Below, piece by piece: positions 1-7,521 of a stretch of DNA of 32,313 bases. The notes below the pieces were generated by a model, which saw only the letters and a list, made by a program, of their open reading frames with translations, had not been told where the DNA came from and did no database searches. Source of the DNA: Candidatus Anstonellales archaeon (GTDB lineage: Archaea > Micrarchaeota > Micrarchaeia > Anstonellales > CG1-02-47-40); NCBI GenBank assembly GCA_038869735.1, contig JAWCQO010000009.1, forward strand, positions 1 to 32,313, read 5' to 3'. Positions within the stretch are counted from its first letter, which is position 1. Each line of letters begins with the position of its first letter. A program made the position numbers and the translations under genes.

Positions 1-271
1 CTCTTGGTCCCCAGTCCTGGCCGTATCCTGTCCAGTTACCTCCCTGAGTTGAGGCTGACAGTGGATAGCCGCTTCCATAATCTCCCCAGCCGTCATTGTC
101 TGTATCGTATATGGGCAGGCCAAGTATGTTCTGGTAGTAGTTTCCCTGTGCAGTTCCACTTGCTGTTGTGTTGAATAGGTTGGTTTCGTTTTTGTTGTCT
201 ATGTAGGTTGTGCAGTTGTAAAGCTCGTTATGATAAAAGAGATTATCCGAAGATGTGGAGGAGATGTTTAT
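1..271. repeat. Module-end repeat, copy 2 (within the beta-helix gene)
   Basis: This segment is repeated at 1774-2044, an offset of 1773 bp (591 codons, in frame). Positions 1-127 match 1774-1900 without a mismatch, and 212-271 match 1985-2044 without a mismatch. The stretch between has diverged. It encodes the DTDNDGWGD...WGPRG module end and the preceding last helix coil. The repeat may extend left of the window. Confidence 0.95.
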
Positions 272-3070
272 GCATGTGGTTGGCGAGCTTATGGTGTTGT
301 TTTCAAAAACAAAGCTTGATGTATTAGATAGATTAACGGCTAATTGTAAGCCTGATGATATATTAACATATCTAATGCTTCCGTTTGTCGAATTTTCAAG
401 GTATAACCCCACGTTGTTGCTTGAGTTAATGGTGCTGTTTTGTATTGCTCCACTTGTTAAGTTTGCTATCCATAAAGCTATGCCTTTATTTGAGGTTATT
501 AGTGAATTGGTAATATTAACGCTTGGGGAATAGAAAACACCTAACCCGTAGGTTGCATTTTCTCCAATTCCACGAATTGTAGAGCCTGTTATATTAAGGC
601 TAGTTTCAGAAGCTTTTAAGCCAAATGCTGGATATATGCCAGCCGACTCGCCAGTTACATTTGCCAGCGTGATATTCTGTGAGTTATAAATATATATACC
701 TGTTGAACTGGTAGAGTTTGCATATACATTTTGAAGTGTTACGTTTTGCGAATAAGAAAGGTAAACCCCTTCTGAAGAGTTGGCTATAAATTCAGAGTTT
801 AGAATGGTGATATTTCCAGCTTTCTCAATATATAAGCTCATGTTTCTCTTTGAATAAACACGAACATTTTCCACATTGTTGTTATAGCTATCTCTAACAA
901 TGAAAGCATAACCGCCATTGCTCTCAACAGTAAGATTTTTTAGAGTTGTTTGGTTTGCAAGATTAACATCGAAAGCGTTTGCGCTCCCCGAGCCTGCGGG
1001 AATATTAGTCTGATTTATTACAGTATTCTCTATAATTGTTCCGTCTACTTTATAGCCTCCAGAATAGCCAACGGTAAAAGCTCCATTATAACCTGTGACT
1101 TTTATATGAGAATTATTTACAACTGCATTAGGGTATCTTATGGCTACGCCAACTCCCGAAGATGAAAATGAAGTTAAGTTATTAAACCTATTATTAGGTC
1201 CATCTATAAATAAAGCAAGATAATACCATGTTTGAGTCTCTGTATTCTCTATTGTGCAGTTGCTTGCTGAAAGCCAAAGCCCTGCCCATCCTCTCCCTTG
1301 GAAAAACGAATTATTTATAGTGTGATTAAAGCCACGAATATAGCCAGCATGCAGGAACGGCTCGCCTCCGTTAGAAATAAGAACTGAAGAATTGACTTTA
1401 TTTATTTTTGTATTGTTAACAGTCCAGTCAATATAAAGGTTATGCCCGCCTGCTCGGTTCTTGGCATGCATAAGCTTAACATTATCTATAGAAACATTCC
1501 GGGTATAACCATAAATTCCAAGATGCGTCGTAAAGTTATAGATTGTGATATTAGCAACTACAACATTTGAAGCATTTATACTGATGCCGTGCGAGCCTGT
1601 AATGTTGTCTCCGACTATGGTATAGCCCGCCCCGTTTAAAGTCACGTTTTCTGCACTTATGTAAAAGCATGTGCCGCTGGTCCAGTTGGTGATGTTTCTT
1701 ATTAGTGTGTAAGTTGTGCCTGGGGAAGTTAGGTTTGAGCATGAACCAAGAAGTGATGGGTCTACTGTTGCTCCTCTTGGTCCCCAGTCCTGGCCGTATC
1801 CTGTCCAGTTACCTCCCTGAGTTGAGGCTGACAGTGGATAGCCGCTTCCATAATCTCCCCAGCCGTCATTGTCTGTATCGTATATGGGCAGGCCAAGTAT
1901 ATTTTGGTAATAATTCCCTTGTGCAATTCCGTTTGAGGTTGTGTTAAATAGGTTTGTGTCGTTTTGGTTGTCAATGTAGGTTAGGCAGTTGTAAAGCTCG
2001 TTATGATAAAAGAGATTATCCGAAGATGTGGAGGAGATGTTTATACATGCTTTGTTGGAGGGGGGATTTCCACCTATAGTGTTATTTGCAATGATAGAGT
2101 TATCAGCATTTGTTAATTTTAGACCTGATTTGGTTTGTGAGTGTGTGGAAATGTTGCTTCCCGTTATGTTGTTCCAGCTTGAGTCAGTTAGTTCAAGTCC
2201 AAAGTATGAGGTTGATGTAGATGTGGAGTTTATTATTTGGTTGTAGTTTGAGGAGGAGATATAAATACCAGAGACTGTGGTTGATGAGGTTGTTCCATTT
2301 GAGGTTATGATTGAGTTGCCAGAAGACGAGAACCTTATGCAAATGCCACAATAGCTTGATGATGTTCCGTTTGAGTTTATGATTGAGTTGTTTTGTCCGC
2401 TATCAATTCCAATACCAAAATAAGCTCTGCCTGCGGAATATTTTATGGTTGTAAAGTTTGAAGACCAAACATATATCCCACGGCCTGTATCTAAAGACGA
2501 GGTGTAACCCACTGAACCTGTGACGTTGTTGTAGGTGCTTGAATCGACATAAATAGCATAGGAAGATTGGGAGTAGGCTGTTGAGTTTATTATTTGGTTG
2601 TAGTTTGAGGAGGAGATATAAATACCATTGCTTGAGCTTGATGTTCCGTTTGAATTGATGATTGTAATAGAGTTTACATTTGAAAGGAAAATTCCCTTTC
2701 CACCTGCAACCGAAGTCATTGCAGTTATATTATCTATTGTTCCAAGTTGTGTATTAGCAAGATAAACTCCTTTTTCAAATCCATCTATTATCCCATTGGT
2801 TATAGTGGAGTTCTTTGCAGTTGTGTATATCCCAATAGAGTTGGCTTGTTTTGTTCCATTTATTAGGAAGCCATTCAGGTTGAAGGTGACATTTTCTGCT
2901 GTTATGTTAAAGCAGGAAAGAGCATTTGTTGAGATTGAGGAGATGAGGGTATAAGTTGTTCCTTGAGTATTGAGGTTTGCGCAAGCTGAAATATCTATTG
3001 AAAAGATTGTGCTGACCAGCAGAGAGAATAGAAAAAGAGCATAAGTAACTATTCTCCTGCTAATCTCCAT
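1..3070 (-). CDS. Giant modular parallel beta-helix (NosD-like) surface protein, C-terminus beyond the window
   Basis: An uninterrupted minus-strand frame runs from an ATG at 3070 off the left edge, giving at least 1023 residues. It begins with a signal peptide: basic MEISRR, then a hydrophobic stretch to about residue 25. The rest is low-complexity beta-helix sequence rich in Asn, Ser, Thr, Gly and Ile. Phrases such as GIYISSSNYNQIINS and NVTLQNVYANS recur, as in NosD/pectate-lyase-like right-handed helices. It is dense in N-x-S/T sequons, so heavy N-glycosylation is likely. Two modules are visible. Each opens with a C-x-N-L...GTTYTL...CF-I-AENVT-NG segment (about residues 31 and 445) and closes with a Ca-binding-like DTDNDGWGD followed by a WGPRG motif (about residues 432 and 1023). 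The function is probably an extracellular adhesin or S-layer-associated protein, but ligand and role are unknown. It lies downstream of the ABC ATPase and the beta-sandwich anchor protein on the same strand, separated by 216 bp. Confidence 0.9.
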   Translation of the reverse strand, partial: MEISRRIVTYALFLFSLLVSTIFSIDISACANLNTQGTTYTLISSISTNALSCFNITAENVTFNLNGFLINGTKQANSIGIYTTAKNSTITNGIIDGFEKGVYLANTQLGTIDNITAMTSVAGGKGIFLSNVNSITIINSNGTSSSSNGIYISSSNYNQIINSTAYSQSSYAIYVDSSTYNNVTGSVGYTSSLDTGRGIYVWSSNFTTIKYSAGRAYFGIGIDSGQNNSIINSNGTSSSYCGICIRFSSSGNSIITSNGTTSSTTVSGIYISSSNYNQIINSTSTSTSYFGLELTDSSWNNITGSNISTHSQTKSGLKLTNADNSIIANNTIGGNPPSNKACINISSTSSDNLFYHNELYNCLTYIDNQNDTNLFNTTSNGIAQGNYYQNILGLPIYDTDNDGWGDYGSGYPLSASTQGGNWTGYGQDWGPRGATVDPSLLGSCSNLTSPGTTYTLIRNITNWTSGTCFYISAENVTLNGAGYTIVGDNITGSHGISINASNVVVANITIYNFTTHLGIYGYTRNVSIDNVKLMHAKNRAGGHNLYIDWTVNNTKINKVNSSVLISNGGEPFLHAGYIRGFNHTINNSFFQGRGWAGLWLSASNCTIENTETQTWYYLALFIDGPNNRFNNLTSFSSSGVGVAIRYPNAVVNNSHIKVTGYNGAFTVGYSGGYKVDGTIIENTVINQTNIPAGSGSANAFDVNLANQTTLKNLTVESNGGYAFIVRDSYNNNVENVRVYSKRNMSLYIEKAGNITILNSEFIANSSEGVYLSYSQNVTLQNVYANSTSSTGIYIYNSQNITLANVTGESAGIYPAFGLKASETSLNITGSTIRGIGENATYGLGVFYSPSVNITNSLITSNKGIALWIANLTSGAIQNSTINSSNNVGLYLENSTNGSIRYVNISSGLQLAVNLSNTSSFVFENNTISSPTTCINISSTSSDNLFYHNELYNCTTYIDNKNETNLFNTTASGTAQGNYYQNILGLPIYDTDNDGWGDYGSGYPLSASTQGGNWTGYGQDWGPR
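1774..2044. repeat. Module-end repeat, copy 1 (within the beta-helix gene)
   Basis: Partner of the segment at 1-271. Identity holds at synonymous codon positions, so the likeness is at the DNA level and not only in the protein. Confidence 0.95.
2226..2270. repeat. 45-bp identical coil repeat, copy 1
   Basis: These 45 bases recur exactly at 2583-2627, an in-frame offset of 357 bp (119 codons). They encode the beta-helix phrase GIYISSSNYNQIINS, showing short-range coil duplication inside the first module. Confidence 0.9.
2583..2627. repeat. 45-bp identical coil repeat, copy 2
   Basis: Exact partner of 2226-2270 in the same reading frame of the beta-helix gene. Confidence 0.9.
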
Positions 3071-3096
3071 GGTGTGATTTTCTGTGGAGAAGCTTA
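3059..3096. repeat. Direct repeat covering the beta-helix gene start, copy 1
   Basis: This 38-bp segment holds the start codon, the first four codons and about 26 bp upstream of the beta-helix gene. A copy with three mismatches lies 92 bp further upstream at 3151-3188. Confidence 0.9.
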
Positions 3097-3150
3097 AAAA
3101 AGTTATTAAAGGATAGGGGGAGAGGATTTTTTGTGCTCTGAGTTTCTCTT

Positions 3151-3188
3151 GCTAATCTTCATGGTGTGATTTTCTGTTTAGAAGCTTA
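3151..3188. repeat. Direct repeat, copy 2: vestigial duplicated gene start
   Basis: Matches 3059-3096 at 35 of 38 positions, including an ATG (minus strand, at 3162). Translation from that ATG starts MKISKR, like MEISRR of the real gene, but stops after 18 codons. It looks like a leftover 5' end from a tandem duplication or rearrangement of the surface-protein gene. Confidence 0.75.
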
Positions 3189-3236
3189 GAAGAGGTATAT
3201 CTGAGAATTTCGGAGGATGCCGCACTGTCAGGAGGC

Positions 3237-3253
3237 ACTGAAAAGATTTCAGT
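3237..3253. other. Perfect inverted repeat (7-bp stem, 3-nt loop)
   Basis: ACTGAAA, loop AGA, TTTCAGT. It lies 34 bp beyond the stop codon of the beta-sandwich protein gene and before the beta-helix gene, so it could be an mRNA 3'-end or processing hairpin. No T-run follows it directly on the minus strand, so a terminator role is uncertain. Confidence 0.4.
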
Positions 3254-3286
3254 ATTCATAGTGGTATCTTGTTTTAGCTGTTATGT

Positions 3287-4813
3287 TCAGATTTCAAAAA
3301 AAGTTAAGGTCTTTCCTTTTCCTCGAAATTTAAAGTAAAGGACAAGTGCAAGGAGTGCAGCTATAGCTGCTGCTCCTATACATAGGATACTCGAGTCCCC
3401 GCTTTGGCCAGAAACTTTGCTGGCGGTTTCAGACGAGACGACTTCCAGCATCACCGTGGAATTAATCGTGTACTCGTTGTTGTATGCGTCTTTAAACGAG
3501 GATTCTACGATAAGCGGGTAACTTCCTGGTGGGACGTTGCCGACCAAAACTTTATACTGAACAGATGAGAAATCATCCTGCTCCAAGCCGCCTATAAATT
3601 GAGAGGCTTGCGCATCGAGAATCTTGAAAACAGGGCTTTCAATAAGCCTTAGTCTGAGGGCTTTTATGCGGGAGGAGCCTGTGTTTGAAACAAGGACTGA
3701 AAAGGTATGGGCCTGGCCGGCTGTAATGGGTATTGGTTTTGAAGAAACAAAAACAGAAAGTTCATTTGGGGCAGCAACGTTTACCCCAACTGAGACGTTG
3801 TAAGGTGCTTGAAGATTTCCATTTCCGTCTTTATAATAGATCTCTGCAGTTAGTGGATAAAAACCGGGTTCTATATTTTTTACTCCTACGTCAAAGAAGA
3901 CGTTTGCCTCTGAGTTTGGTGCGAGGTCGCCGACGATTATTTCAGAGGTAGAAAGTGGGGTTAGGATATTGGGCGATTGGAGTTTTACTGATACAGAATA
4001 GGCAGCCATGTCACCGCTGTTTTTAAGGCGTAAGGAGAGAACTGATGCTTTGCCGGGAACTAGGGGGGAAGCGGGTACCACGCTAAATATGAATTTTGGC
4101 AATCGATTTCTTACTTCAGCATTTAGAAAGAGAGTTTCAGAATAATCAGTTCCAAGTGCATCACGATAGGTAATTACAAGTGGAACAGAATATCTCCCGC
4201 TTGGAATGCCAGAAGCCATTGTAAGATTGAGGGAGAAGACAACATTATCCTCAACGGTGCCTAGAAAAACGGGGGTGGGACCTGCGATATAAAAGCTTGT
4301 TGAGTTTGAGTAGAGTTTTGCATCATATGCCGTTCCACCGGAATTTCTTATTGTTACCTCACTTGTAAAGCCACTGTCAGCATAGGCTATTGCTGGTTGA
4401 GACTCAAGCTGAAATGAAGCGGGGTTTTTTACGCTTATTGGAACAATCAAGGTCTTTTTCCCTGACAAAAAGCCGCTTTGCCCTGTTGAGAAGTATGTAA
4501 GGTAGATGGGCAAATTATAGATTCCGGGGGGGGTATTTTTACTAACAGTAAAGGGGATTGAAAAGGAAGTAGTTATACCTGAAGAGAAATCTCCAAGATT
4601 GTATCTTCCGGAAGAGATGATGAATTGAGAACCGGCCGGCTCGGCAGTTACTGATGTGGCGTTTGAGCCAGAGTTTAGGATAGTTATGGATATTGAACCT
4701 GTGATTCCCGGTCTTACGGTTGTGGGAAGGACAGAATAGCTCGAGATTGATATATCTGCAAAATGCGTTGCAATGGCGCATAGGAGTAAAAAAACAAATA
4801 CGCTTTTGTTCAT
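3287..4813 (-). CDS. COG1361-like membrane-anchored protein with four beta-sandwich repeats
   Basis: 508 residues. The N-terminus is a signal peptide (MNKSVFVFLLLCAIATHFA). Four immunoglobulin-like repeats of roughly 105-120 residues follow, at about 20-135, 135-240, 240-350 and 350-460. Each carries the pattern 'G....(F/V)...(I/V).NSG' and a 'PPGIYNLP' or 'EPGFYPL' type turn, typical of archaeal COG1361/NEW3/CARDB S-layer-associated domains. One transmembrane helix at about 476-494 is followed by a short basic tail, so the repeats face outward. The gene begins 9 bp after the ABC ATPase gene, so the two are probably cotranscribed. In many archaea this family sits with a LolD-like ATPase and an FtsX-type permease. 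No permease is seen here. The family assignment is by pattern recognition only. Confidence 0.8.
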   Translation of the reverse strand: MNKSVFVFLLLCAIATHFADISISSYSVLPTTVRPGITGSISITILNSGSNATSVTAEPAGSQFIISSGRYNLGDFSSGITTSFSIPFTVSKNTPPGIYNLPIYLTYFSTGQSGFLSGKKTLIVPISVKNPASFQLESQPAIAYADSGFTSEVTIRNSGGTAYDAKLYSNSTSFYIAGPTPVFLGTVEDNVVFSLNLTMASGIPSGRYSVPLVITYRDALGTDYSETLFLNAEVRNRLPKFIFSVVPASPLVPGKASVLSLRLKNSGDMAAYSVSVKLQSPNILTPLSTSEIIVGDLAPNSEANVFFDVGVKNIEPGFYPLTAEIYYKDGNGNLQAPYNVSVGVNVAAPNELSVFVSSKPIPITAGQAHTFSVLVSNTGSSRIKALRLRLIESPVFKILDAQASQFIGGLEQDDFSSVQYKVLVGNVPPGSYPLIVESSFKDAYNNEYTINSTVMLEVVSSETASKVSGQSGDSSILCIGAAAIAALLALVLYFKFRGKGKTLTFFEI

Positions 4814-4822
4814 GTTATCCCT

Positions 4823-5551
4823 TCAGGCCTCCTGCCTAATGTGCGCCTGACTTTCCTTTTTTATTTTTACTCTTTTTTCTATTGAGCCGTCGCGGATATA
4901 AAGTATTTCGTTGCTATGCGATGCAACGCTTGTGTCATGAGTAACGATTATTATAGTCTTTCCTTTTTTATTGAGCCCATCGAATATTTTTAATACTTCT
5001 CTGCCAGCTGAGGAGTCTAAATTGCCGGTTGGCTCATCAGCAAGAATTATAGAGGGGTCGTTTATAAGTGCCCTAGCTATTGCAACTCTCTGTCGTTCAC
5101 CTCCAGATAGCTCTGATGGTAGATGAAAAAGCCTGTTGCTAAGAGAGAAGCTGGAGAGGATTCTCTCTGCGCGTCTCATACGCTCTTTCTTTGGAACACC
5201 AACAAGCATGGCTGGAAGTTCAACGTTTTGGATTGCGTTTAGGCTTGGAATAAGATAAAATGACTGGAATACAAAACCTATTTTTTTAGCGCGTATGCTT
5301 GAAAGGTTCTCATCTGAAAGAGTTGTCGTTTCGACACCGTCAATGTAAACCTTGCCATTGGTTGGAGTATCAAGGAGTCCAAGTATATGCATAAGAGTTG
5401 ATTTTCCGCTTCCTGAGGGACCTACAATTGCAATATAATCTCCCTGATTGACTTGCATTGAAATCCCCCTGACAGCGTGAAGATTAGTGCTTCCAGCCTC
5501 ATAAGTTTTCCACACATTCTCCAGTCTAATCACTTCATTTGTTATAGCCAT
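4823..5551 (-). CDS. LolD/MacB-type ABC transporter ATP-binding protein
   Basis: 242 residues, a full single nucleotide-binding domain. Walker A GPSGSGKST is at 44-52, the Q-loop FVFQSF near 94, the signature LSGGERQRVAIARAL near 148, Walker B with D-loop ILADEPTGNLDS near 169, and the switch histidine VTHD near 204. The phrase NVELPAMLVGVPKKER after the Q-loop is typical of the LolD/MacB/FtsE branch, which drives mechanotransmission to surface proteins and not bulk transport. The start ATG at 5551 lies 25-30 nt from an AT-rich element at 5574-5586, which fits a leaderless mRNA. The neighbour downstream is a surface beta-sandwich protein, and a PadR-like regulator is divergent. No cognate membrane permease is in the window. 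Confidence 0.93.
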   Translation of the reverse strand: MAITNEVIRLENVWKTYEAGSTNLHAVRGISMQVNQGDYIAIVGPSGSGKSTLMHILGLLDTPTNGKVYIDGVETTTLSDENLSSIRAKKIGFVFQSFYLIPSLNAIQNVELPAMLVGVPKKERMRRAERILSSFSLSNRLFHLPSELSGGERQRVAIARALINDPSIILADEPTGNLDSSAGREVLKIFDGLNKKGKTIIIVTHDTSVASHSNEILYIRDGSIEKRVKIKKESQAHIRQEA

Positions 5552-5573
5552 AAGATAGGGTTATTGGTGATGA

Positions 5574-5586
5574 AGATTAAAAGATT
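5574..5586. promoter_or_regulatory. Shared TATA-like element between the ABC ATPase and PadR genes
   Basis: A short A/T-rich core (gattaaaagattt) sits about 27 nt from the ATPase ATG (5551, minus) and about 27 nt from the PadR ATG (5606, plus). Archaeal TATA boxes sit about 25 nt before transcription starts, so one element could serve both leaderless genes. A PadR dimer bound here would regulate both genes. This is inference from spacing. Confidence 0.4.
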
Positions 5587-5605
5587 TCATGTTTTAAGTG
5601 TCTAT

Positions 5606-5920
5606 ATGGAAAAAGAAGTTAGGTCCCCCTTGAGGAGGCTCAGTCGTCTTCTTAGCATAGGGAATCTTTGGCTTTATGTAATTTCTCTTTGTGAGAAAGA
5701 GAGAGTATATGCTTATCGACTTCCCCAAGTTATAAAAAAAAGATTTGGATTTTCCCCAAGCCGTTTATTGTGCTATCTTGTTCTGTATCGGCTTGAGGGC
5801 GAGGGGTTTATAAAATCAGACGTTAGGGGGAAAAGAAGATATTATTCTGCAACCAAAAAAGGAAGGGAAATATTAAAGGATGCAAAAAAGTATTTGAGGC
5901 GGTTGGTAGGTGAGCTGTGA
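5606..5920 (+). CDS. PadR-like winged-helix transcriptional regulator
   Basis: 104 residues from the ATG at 5606. The frame is open further upstream and an ATG at 5570 would give 116 residues. The later start is preferred because the AT-rich element at 5574-5586 lies about 27 nt before it. The sequence LLSIGNLWLYVISLC..ERVYAYRLPQVI is the PadR helix 1 pattern ('GNL..liL..L....YGYel'). It is followed by a recognition region SPSRLLCYLVLYRLEGEGFI and the wing KRRYYSATKKGREIL. The long C-terminal dimerisation helix is short here, as in PadR subfamily 2. It is divergent from the ABC ATPase gene, the usual arrangement for an autoregulated repressor of an exporter. The inducer is unknown. Confidence 0.75.
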   Translation: MEKEVRSPLRRLSRLLSIGNLWLYVISLCEKERVYAYRLPQVIKKRFGFSPSRLLCYLVLYRLEGEGFIKSDVRGKRRYYSATKKGREILKDAKKYLRRLVGEL

Positions 5921-6129
5921 GCCATATGAACGCAAACTCTAGAAACGAGAAACTGTATTTGTGAGTGGCTTGCGAACATGAAAATTTTGTGCGGGCAGTC
6001 CATTTTTTGAAAGAAGAAAGGAACCTGCTTGAAAAACATATGGGAGGAGATGAGTGCTGAAGGCGGATAGCAAGCAGAATGAAGCTTCTGCATCTAAATT
6101 TAGAGAAAGAAGTATCTTAAGGTGGAAGT

Positions 6130-6675
6130 TTGACAGACAGGATTAACAAAAAGACAAGGATACTTCTTACCGGTGTCCCTGGAACAGGAAAAACAACGCT
6201 AGCAAAGTTAATATCTAAGATTGGCGGATTTTCAAAAATTTCAATAAATGCAGTAGCCAGAAAAAGTGGAAGCGTCAAAAGAGGAGGGGAGGTAAACTTA
6301 CGAAAGCTTGAAGGAGTACTAAAAGCAGAAATAAAGAGAAAAGGGGAAAAAGATATAGTTTTGGATGGGCATCTTGGATGTGAAATAAAGCTTCCTTTGG
6401 ATACTGTTTTTGTACTCAGGTGCGACCCGGAGAAGCTAAAAGTAAGGCTTCGCAGAAGAAAGTACTCAAAAAAGAAGATTGAAGATAACCTATTGTGCGA
6501 AGCGCTGGATTATTGCACAGTGCAGGCAGAAAAAAATTTTGGAAGAGTTGTCGAGATTGATACTACTCATCGAAGCCCGATTACAGCTGCAAAACTTATT
6601 TTGGCCATTGCGAGAAAAAGGAGAAAGAGTACCGACAGGGTTAATTGGAAAGCGTGGCTGGAAAAAATGGTTTAA
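6130..6675 (+). CDS. AK6/Fap7-type adenylate kinase (archaeal putative NMP kinase)
   Basis: 181 residues from a TTG at 6130, preceded by GGTGG about 5 bp upstream. No in-frame ATG would keep the P-loop. Walker A GVPGTGKTT is at about 15-23. The phrase DIVLDGHLGCEIKLPLDTVFVLRCDPEKL corresponds to the conserved 'vDyH..e..p.d.vvVLrcdp..L' segment of the family (COG1936). The basic LRRRKYSKKKIEDNLLCEALDYC forms the lid and the 'EN..aE.ld' segment. These proteins phosphorylate AMP/dAMP and, as Fap7, help small-subunit ribosome maturation. A basic C-terminal tail (RKRRKSTDRVNWKAW) is retained. The 209 bp before the gene (5921-6129) hold no other recognisable gene. Confidence 0.85.
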   Translation: MTDRINKKTRILLTGVPGTGKTTLAKLISKIGGFSKISINAVARKSGSVKRGGEVNLRKLEGVLKAEIKRKGEKDIVLDGHLGCEIKLPLDTVFVLRCDPEKLKVRLRRRKYSKKKIEDNLLCEALDYCTVQAEKNFGRVVEIDTTHRSPITAAKLILAIARKRRKSTDRVNWKAWLEKMV

Positions 6676-6908
6676 GAGCGCCTTGAAAACGAAAGTGAAA
6701 ACGAATAGCTCGAAGTATATGGCTGGTGGATGGGAATAAAAATTTTAGATAAGTTGAAAGAGTAAGAAAAGTAAAAAAAGCGAAAAAACATGCAAGGCCG
6801 TTGCGGAGGCATAGCGAAGGAAAAAAGTTTAGATAATCTGAAAAGGTTGAGAAGATGCTACGGGTCGGGCGAGGGTTAGGTTGTTGGTACTAACACTGCT
6901 AGCTAAGT
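6676..6908. other. Intergenic stretch with no recognisable gene
   Basis: A purine-rich 233-bp stretch between two convergent genes. It holds two loosely similar segments (about 6738-6765 and 6824-6851, both with 'ttagataa.ttgaaa'-like text) and a weak stem GTTAG/CTAAC at about 6876-6895. No tRNA fold or convincing ORF is seen. Confidence 0.4.
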
Positions 6909-7211
6909 TTAAGAATCGGATGAGGGTATAAGAAAATCAATTGAGCTTTTGCCTTCAGGAAAGAATTTTCCATTTTTTGCTTTTACAGGAAGGTTAGCCT
7001 CGTTGCAGAGGCGCAATAGTTCCGGTGCGTCGACTATTTTGTCAGTGCAAAGATAGGGGATCTTACCTCCACCTACTTCCTCGTATTCTACCCTAAATCT
7101 CAGTTTTTGGAACATGCCGCTTCTCTGGACGCGATAGAGGACAAACCCTCTTTTTAATATTTCATCTCTGTTCATTTGCAAAAGCCTGCCTGCCGATTTT
7201 TGGGTAAGCAT
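6909..7211 (-). CDS. Unknown small protein downstream of rpoK
   Basis: 100 residues with no family I recognise. The start ATG at 7211 is well supported by a strong ribosome-binding site (AAGGAG) 6-8 nt upstream. The protein is soluble and basic in its first half (ILKRGFVLYRVQRSGMFQKLRFRVEYEEVGGG), with probable beta-strands. Its end reads LRLCNEANLPVKAKNGKFFP. That motif resembles the very C-terminus of DtdA in this window (ITFCDNANVPWKAKK). It lies 80 bp after rpoK on the same strand, so it may be cotranscribed and internally translated, which would explain the strong ribosome site. A link to transcription or translation is only suggested by context. Confidence 0.7.
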   Translation of the reverse strand: MLTQKSAGRLLQMNRDEILKRGFVLYRVQRSGMFQKLRFRVEYEEVGGGKIPYLCTDKIVDAPELLRLCNEANLPVKAKNGKFFPEGKSSIDFLIPSSDS

Positions 7212-7291
7212 TCATCTCCTTGATTCAACTTTTTGGGGTCGGAGTATGTTATCATCAATTAATAGTAGTTAATAGGCAATAGGAAACCGTG

Positions 7292-7465
7292 TTATTCGTT
7301 TCGTATGATTACAAGTGGGATTATTCCTAGTTCAAATTCCTTTCGTGCGATATCTGTTGCGGTTTCGTGCTCTGAAACCTCCACTAATGGAGGGGCTCCA
7401 AGGGAGAGTTGGAGAGCTCGGGCACCTATGATGCGTGCCTTCTCAAATTTGTTTAGCTCGGTCAT
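7292..7465 (-). CDS. rpoK: DNA-directed RNA polymerase subunit K (Rpb6/omega homologue)
   Basis: 57 residues from ATG 7465 (a TTG at 7474 would add three). The sequence LNKFEKARIIGARALQLSLGAPPLV is the hallmark of RpoK/Rpb6/omega: the 'T.fE.arii..RA.Qi..Ga' helix that clamps the largest subunit. It is followed by the acidic TATDIARKEFELGIIPLVIIR C-terminal strand-helix. RpoK promotes assembly and stability of archaeal RNA polymerase. The length is normal for the family. An AT-rich element (gataaataag) at 7495-7504 lies about 25-35 nt upstream and may be its promoter. The usual rpoN/eno/rpsB neighbours are absent; here it precedes a small unknown gene. Confidence 0.93.
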   Translation of the reverse strand: MTELNKFEKARIIGARALQLSLGAPPLVEVSEHETATDIARKEFELGIIPLVIIRNE

Positions 7466-7521
7466 AAAAAACAACCGCTTAATCTCTCGATGAGGATAAA
7501 TAAGAGTGTCGAGATGTATTT

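Noticed and set aside
255-2246. Plus- and minus-strand ORFs of 60-92 codons inside the beta-helix region
   Set aside because: They are shadows of the continuous minus-strand frame from 3070 to the edge, which has a signal peptide and consistent repeats.
1-2627. Repeated segments as a CRISPR array or satellite
   Set aside because: The repeats are in frame within one coding sequence, few in number, and irregularly spaced (1773 bp and 357 bp).
5842-6093. Minus-strand ORF of 83 codons after the PadR gene
   Set aside because: It overlaps the PadR coding sequence and has no recognisable pattern or ribosome-binding site.
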